A stretch of 64,000 bases of DNA from Clostridium tetanomorphum (GTDB lineage: Bacteria; Bacillota; Clostridia; Clostridiales; Clostridiaceae). Location of the stretch: assembly GCF_017873215.1 (NCBI RefSeq), contig NZ_JAGGKA010000003.1, positions 186,001 through 250,000 of the forward strand, read 5' to 3'. The translations under genes were made by a program, and so were the position numbers. The notes beneath the pieces are model-generated. The model saw only the letters and a list, made by a program, of their open reading frames with translations. It did not search any database and was not told the DNA's origin. This document shows, piece after piece, positions 62,301-64,000 of the stretch. Numbering within the stretch: position 1 is the stretch's first letter; each line of letters begins with the position of its first letter.

Positions 62301-63030
62301 AAATCCTGCTACGTATACTGGAGTCATGGATGAGATTAGAAATATTTTTGCCTTTACAGAAGAATCAAAGAGAAGAGGATATAAAGTAAGTCAATTTAGC
62401 TTTAACAGTAAGGAAGGGCAGTGCGAAGTGTGTCATGGAGAGGGAAGAGTATGTACGCCTGTATCATTTATGCCAGATATATGGACACAATGTCCTGTTT
62501 GTAATGGAAAAAGATATAAAAAAGATATTCTTCAAGTAAAATATAAAGACAAAAATATTTACAATGTTCTTCAAATGAATGTAGCTGAAGCTTTGAATTT
62601 TTTTACAGACACACCGAAAATAACACAGATTTTAAATATCTTATGCCAGGTTGGTCTAGGATATATAAAACTTGGGCAAAGTGCACTTTCGCTATCTGGT
62701 GGTGAAGCACAAAGAATAAAATTGGCTAAAGAACTTAGTAAAAATTCAAGTGGAAAAACTCTTTATATACTTGATGAACCTACAACAGGATTACACTTTT
62801 CTGATACTCAAAATCTTTTAATACTTATTGAAAAAATAAGAAATGCAGGAAATAGTATTGTAATTATTGAACATAATTTAGATGTAATTAAAAATTCTGA
62901 CTGGATAATAGATTTAGGGCCAGAAGGAGGAGATAAAGGTGGTTATGTTATTGCTCAAGGTACACCAGAAGAAGTAGCAAAAGTAAAGGAAAGTTATACT
63001 GGAAATTTACTTAAGTCAGTATGGAATTAA
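59353..63030 (+). CDS. TrmO-like/TrmO-UvrA fusion protein
   Basis: 1225 residues from the ATG at 59353 (AGGAGGTG upstream). Residues 1-95 resemble a degraded TrmO/TsaA barrel (FFPIGRVEIED..). Residues 135-280 are a full TrmO domain with ASRSPVRPNPIALT and SGYSHIRIFWWF. The rest is a UvrA paralogue: two ATPase sites (GVSGSGKSS twice; LSGGELQR and LSGGEAQR; LDEPSTGLHP and LDEPTTGLHF) and zinc modules (CPNCG.., CPVCNG, CEVCHGEG). TrmO methylates t6A37 in tRNA; UvrA paralogues often give drug resistance. It is preceded by a MerR-type promoter. Confidence 0.9.
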   Translation: MDNKNYYDFFPIGRVEIEDNKSKIVINKEYAKGLKFLSLFSHAIIIYSQKQKSNNPFSHNIIKIISIDEKAGIVSFNKSPYFLEGDFIYDIKPYFPCEDRVKDCSVPEIEQGKDRQIDKIKVKKEDERLLVPNGKVSSIGNIRKIKGEFFLQLYNNTEMYFERLSGYSHIRIFWWFNGFDKNKYRRITEGQPPYENAPRTGVFASRSPVRPNPIALTTARIINFDKKLGRIKVSNLDCFDNTPLIEIFPYIPAIDQIWDFKVPEWLSHWPQWLDDSIMDISGDEISLKPSSLETIKKYLKSDDKTINRENFFNYNKDKKVQHIKGIVVKGARQNNLKNIDVTIPYNKITVITGVSGSGKSSLAFDTIFAESQRRFMNSLSTADYSLWEQMEKPDVHMICGLPPSISISQKNISRNPRSTVGTLTDIYDFLRTLFASIGVRHCPNCGNAIIPLSAEEIVQILLKLTSNTDIEITPFHLNSPSYEYVLSERDSKEDDLLLYVKKSLEIGKGAIYVRINNKERILFQTTQMCYHCNHILFELTPSTFSFNNPESMCPVCNGLGVKMDIDPNLIVSRPHLSILDGASNFWKDLRKFRNKPNANWMKGEVLALAYEMKVDLEKPWNQLPKDFQRQVIWGSDGKEVTFTYENSNGRSGKITRPVEGAYNSLKRIFSENNGKSGERIVSEFISESACDCCHGERLSKEGRMVEILGTRFPQAASMTISELNKWVEELTNILSDSKLAIASSILKELHKRLQGYIKVGVSYVTLHRAVPTLSGGELQRLKLIKQLSSGITNMLYVLDEPSTGLHPKDHEKLINIIKELRDYGNTVIVVEHHIDTMLMADYIIDIGPKAGADGGRIVAEGTPLQIMKNHNSETGKYLSREKRVIIEKSMIFDKCNWIKLNGATCNNLKNVDISFPVGGITCVTGVSGSGKSSLVSKVLYSAIENRINGKKDISRYCNTLSGDEYINKIIHVNQSPIGRTSRSNPATYTGVMDEIRNIFAFTEESKRRGYKVSQFSFNSKEGQCEVCHGEGRVCTPVSFMPDIWTQCPVCNGKRYKKDILQVKYKDKNIYNVLQMNVAEALNFFTDTPKITQILNILCQVGLGYIKLGQSALSLSGGEAQRIKLAKELSKNSSGKTLYILDEPTTGLHFSDTQNLLILIEKIRNAGNSIVIIEHNLDVIKNSDWIIDLGPEGGDKGGYVIAQGTPEEVAKVKESYTGNLLKSVWN

Positions 63031-63085
63031 GAAAAAATAAAGGGACATAATATAAAGTAGAACTAATCTATAGGAGGAAAAGATA

Positions 63086-63355
63086 ATGAAAAAAATTGAC
63101 GAAGCAATTGATAGAATTAGGATACTTGAATGTCCAACAGGAGATTTAGAAAATAGAGTTGCAGAAATACTAGAAGGCTATGGAGTTGCAAACAAAAGTA
63201 AAGTAAATATCAATAGAGACAAACACTTTGACAGAGATGAATCACAGGCATATCGAATTCAAATACCAGGCGAAAAACAATCTATTGTAGTGCTAGCCAA
63301 GTCTGGATATGATGATTATGTAGCAAAGGTTGTAGATGTTTATAGTAAGTTATAA
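63086..63355 (+). CDS. small conserved hypothetical protein
   Basis: 89 residues: an N-terminal helix (MKKIDEAIDRIRILECPTGDLENRVAEIL, split) with VAEILEGYG, then a beta-rich part (QAYRIQIPGEKQSIVVLAKSGYDDYVAKVVDVY, split). I do not recognise the family. AGGAGG is perfect, the gene follows the TrmO-UvrA gene by 55 bp, and it ends before a strong terminator. It is probably co-transcribed with it and could be a partner or modulator; that is inference. Confidence 0.6.
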   Translation: MKKIDEAIDRIRILECPTGDLENRVAEILEGYGVANKSKVNINRDKHFDRDESQAYRIQIPGEKQSIVVLAKSGYDDYVAKVVDVYSKL

Positions 63356-63410
63356 AGAATCTGATTTTAAATATACTATCTATAAAATAGAAGATATAAT
63401 TAAAACATTT

Positions 63411-63447
63411 AATCCAAACAAGAAGTGAAAAATTGTTTGGATTTTTT
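63411..63447 (+). terminator. hairpin terminator
   Basis: AATCCAAACAA / TTGTTTGGATT, 11-bp stem, loop of 11 nt, then TTTTT. Ends the TrmO-UvrA operon. Confidence 0.9.
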
Positions 63448-63591
63448 ATCTTATTATAGGAAAATATATTTAATTAAATGTAATTGGGTGAAAACTTTTT
63501 ATTGAAATCCCAAAAGAAAAGTATTAAAATATACTTAACCAGGTTATATATTAATAGGGTTATATATAATACTTGTTTGAAGGGTGATTTT

Positions 63592-64000
63592 ATGAATAAA
63601 GAATATATTGAAGAATACATAAATGTAGTTGGAGCAAAGGAAAAAAATCTAAAAAATATAAATGTGAAAATTCCAAAGAAAAAAATAACCGTCTTTACTG
63701 GAGTTTCAGGCTCGGGCAAGTCCTCTTTGGTATTTGATACCATAGCGGCGGAATCTCAAAGGCAGCTAAATGAAACCTATTCAAGTTTCATCCGCCATCG
63801 TTTACCTCACTATGGACAGCCAAATGTGGATGCTATAGAAAATTTATCCGTGGCAATTATTATGGATCAAAAATGTATTGGGGGAAATGCAAGATCAACG
63901 GTTGGGACCATTACGGATATATACTCGTTGTTAAGACTATTATTCTCTCGTATAGGGAAACCATTTGTTGGTTATTCCCATGTTTTTTCATTTAACAATC
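63592..64000 (+). CDS. UvrA-like ATPase, N-terminal part (cut by window end)
   Basis: Only the first 136 codons are inside the window. VGAKEKNLKNINVKIPKKKITVFTG (split), Walker A GVSGSGKSS, FDTIAAESQRQLNET and NARSTVGTITDIYSLLRLLFSRIG mark a UvrA paralogue of the drug-resistance type. Start at ATG 63592 after AAGGGTGA. It is the second UvrA-like gene in tandem, and it has its own spacing and no TrmO part in the visible portion. The remainder lies outside. Confidence 0.88.
   Translation, partial: MNKEYIEEYINVVGAKEKNLKNINVKIPKKKITVFTGVSGSGKSSLVFDTIAAESQRQLNETYSSFIRHRLPHYGQPNVDAIENLSVAIIMDQKCIGGNARSTVGTITDIYSLLRLLFSRIGKPFVGYSHVFSFNN

Noticed and set aside
63474-63743. 89-codon minus-strand ORF
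   Set aside because: It overlaps the start of the UvrA-like gene, whose Walker A motif is unmistakable on the plus strand.

Overview
The window looks like chromosomal DNA of a low-G+C, endospore-forming type Firmicute, most likely Clostridium sensu stricto. The reasons are a strongly A/T-biased sequence (about 30% G+C by eye, not computed), AGGAGG-type ribosome binding sites before nearly every gene, TTG/GTG starts, and clostridial families such as CD3324-like small HTH proteins, YibE/F pairs and MerR/AraC regulators with GyrI-type effector domains. I see no rRNA, no ordinary tRNA, no CRISPR array, no transposase and no phage module.

Layout. 0-9 kb: cell-wall L,D-transpeptidase, a methyltransferase, two CD3324-type proteins, a Crp/Fnr regulator divergent from a two-part permease with a ferredoxin tail, and a MerR/BtrH-like/GyrI cluster. 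9-14 kb: DUF5692 membrane protein, hypB, a large FeS-flavoprotein and hypA, with no hydrogenase in view. 14-28 kb: an accessory stretch with gene remnants, direct and structured repeats, a variant peptide deformylase, a NADAR protein, a GntR-ABC operon, a probable type I toxin-antitoxin locus, immunity-type proteins (SUKH-like, DUF4272), LytTR/DUF3021 and a LysM-HEAT protein. 28-36 kb: MutS-family remnant, YciI/TetR pair, C45 acyltransferase with AraC, YibE/F pair, and a decayed Old-Yellow-Enzyme reductase. 36-48 kb: class B penicillin-binding protein, TetR-HelD operon, BlaI/BlaR1-like pair, TetR with flavodoxin and FMN-binding protein, and a SUFU protein. 48-54 kb: RNA-repair island. 54-58 kb: iron-siderophore ABC importer. 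58-64 kb: MerR regulator, a TrmO-UvrA fusion and the start of a second UvrA-like gene.

The most striking part is 48.5-54.2 kb. A WYL regulator is followed by a WYL-like/RtcB fusion whose RtcB half keeps its own Shine-Dalgarno sequence and start codon. Downstream are three tandem non-coding RNAs and a Ro60/Rsr (TROVE) protein. All three RNAs share the same architecture: outer stem, conserved AGTG / TTTCT internal loop, inner stem, and GTTACTTC at the loop. Stem sequences differ between copies but pairing is preserved. The middle RNA carries a circularly permuted tRNA-like module (T-arm, acceptor-like helix, D-arm) as described for YrlA-type bacterial Y RNAs. The same sequence motif lies 22 bp upstream of the -10 box in front of both the regulator-rtcB genes and the Y RNA-rsr genes, which suggests one regulon. 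Together this reads as an inducible Ro60-Y RNA-RtcB RNA repair or surveillance system controlled by WYL proteins.

Secondary systems of interest are the orphan HypAB cluster, the MerR-controlled TrmO-UvrA fusion, the TetR-HelD pair with an operator over its own promoter, and the candidate type I toxin-antitoxin locus.
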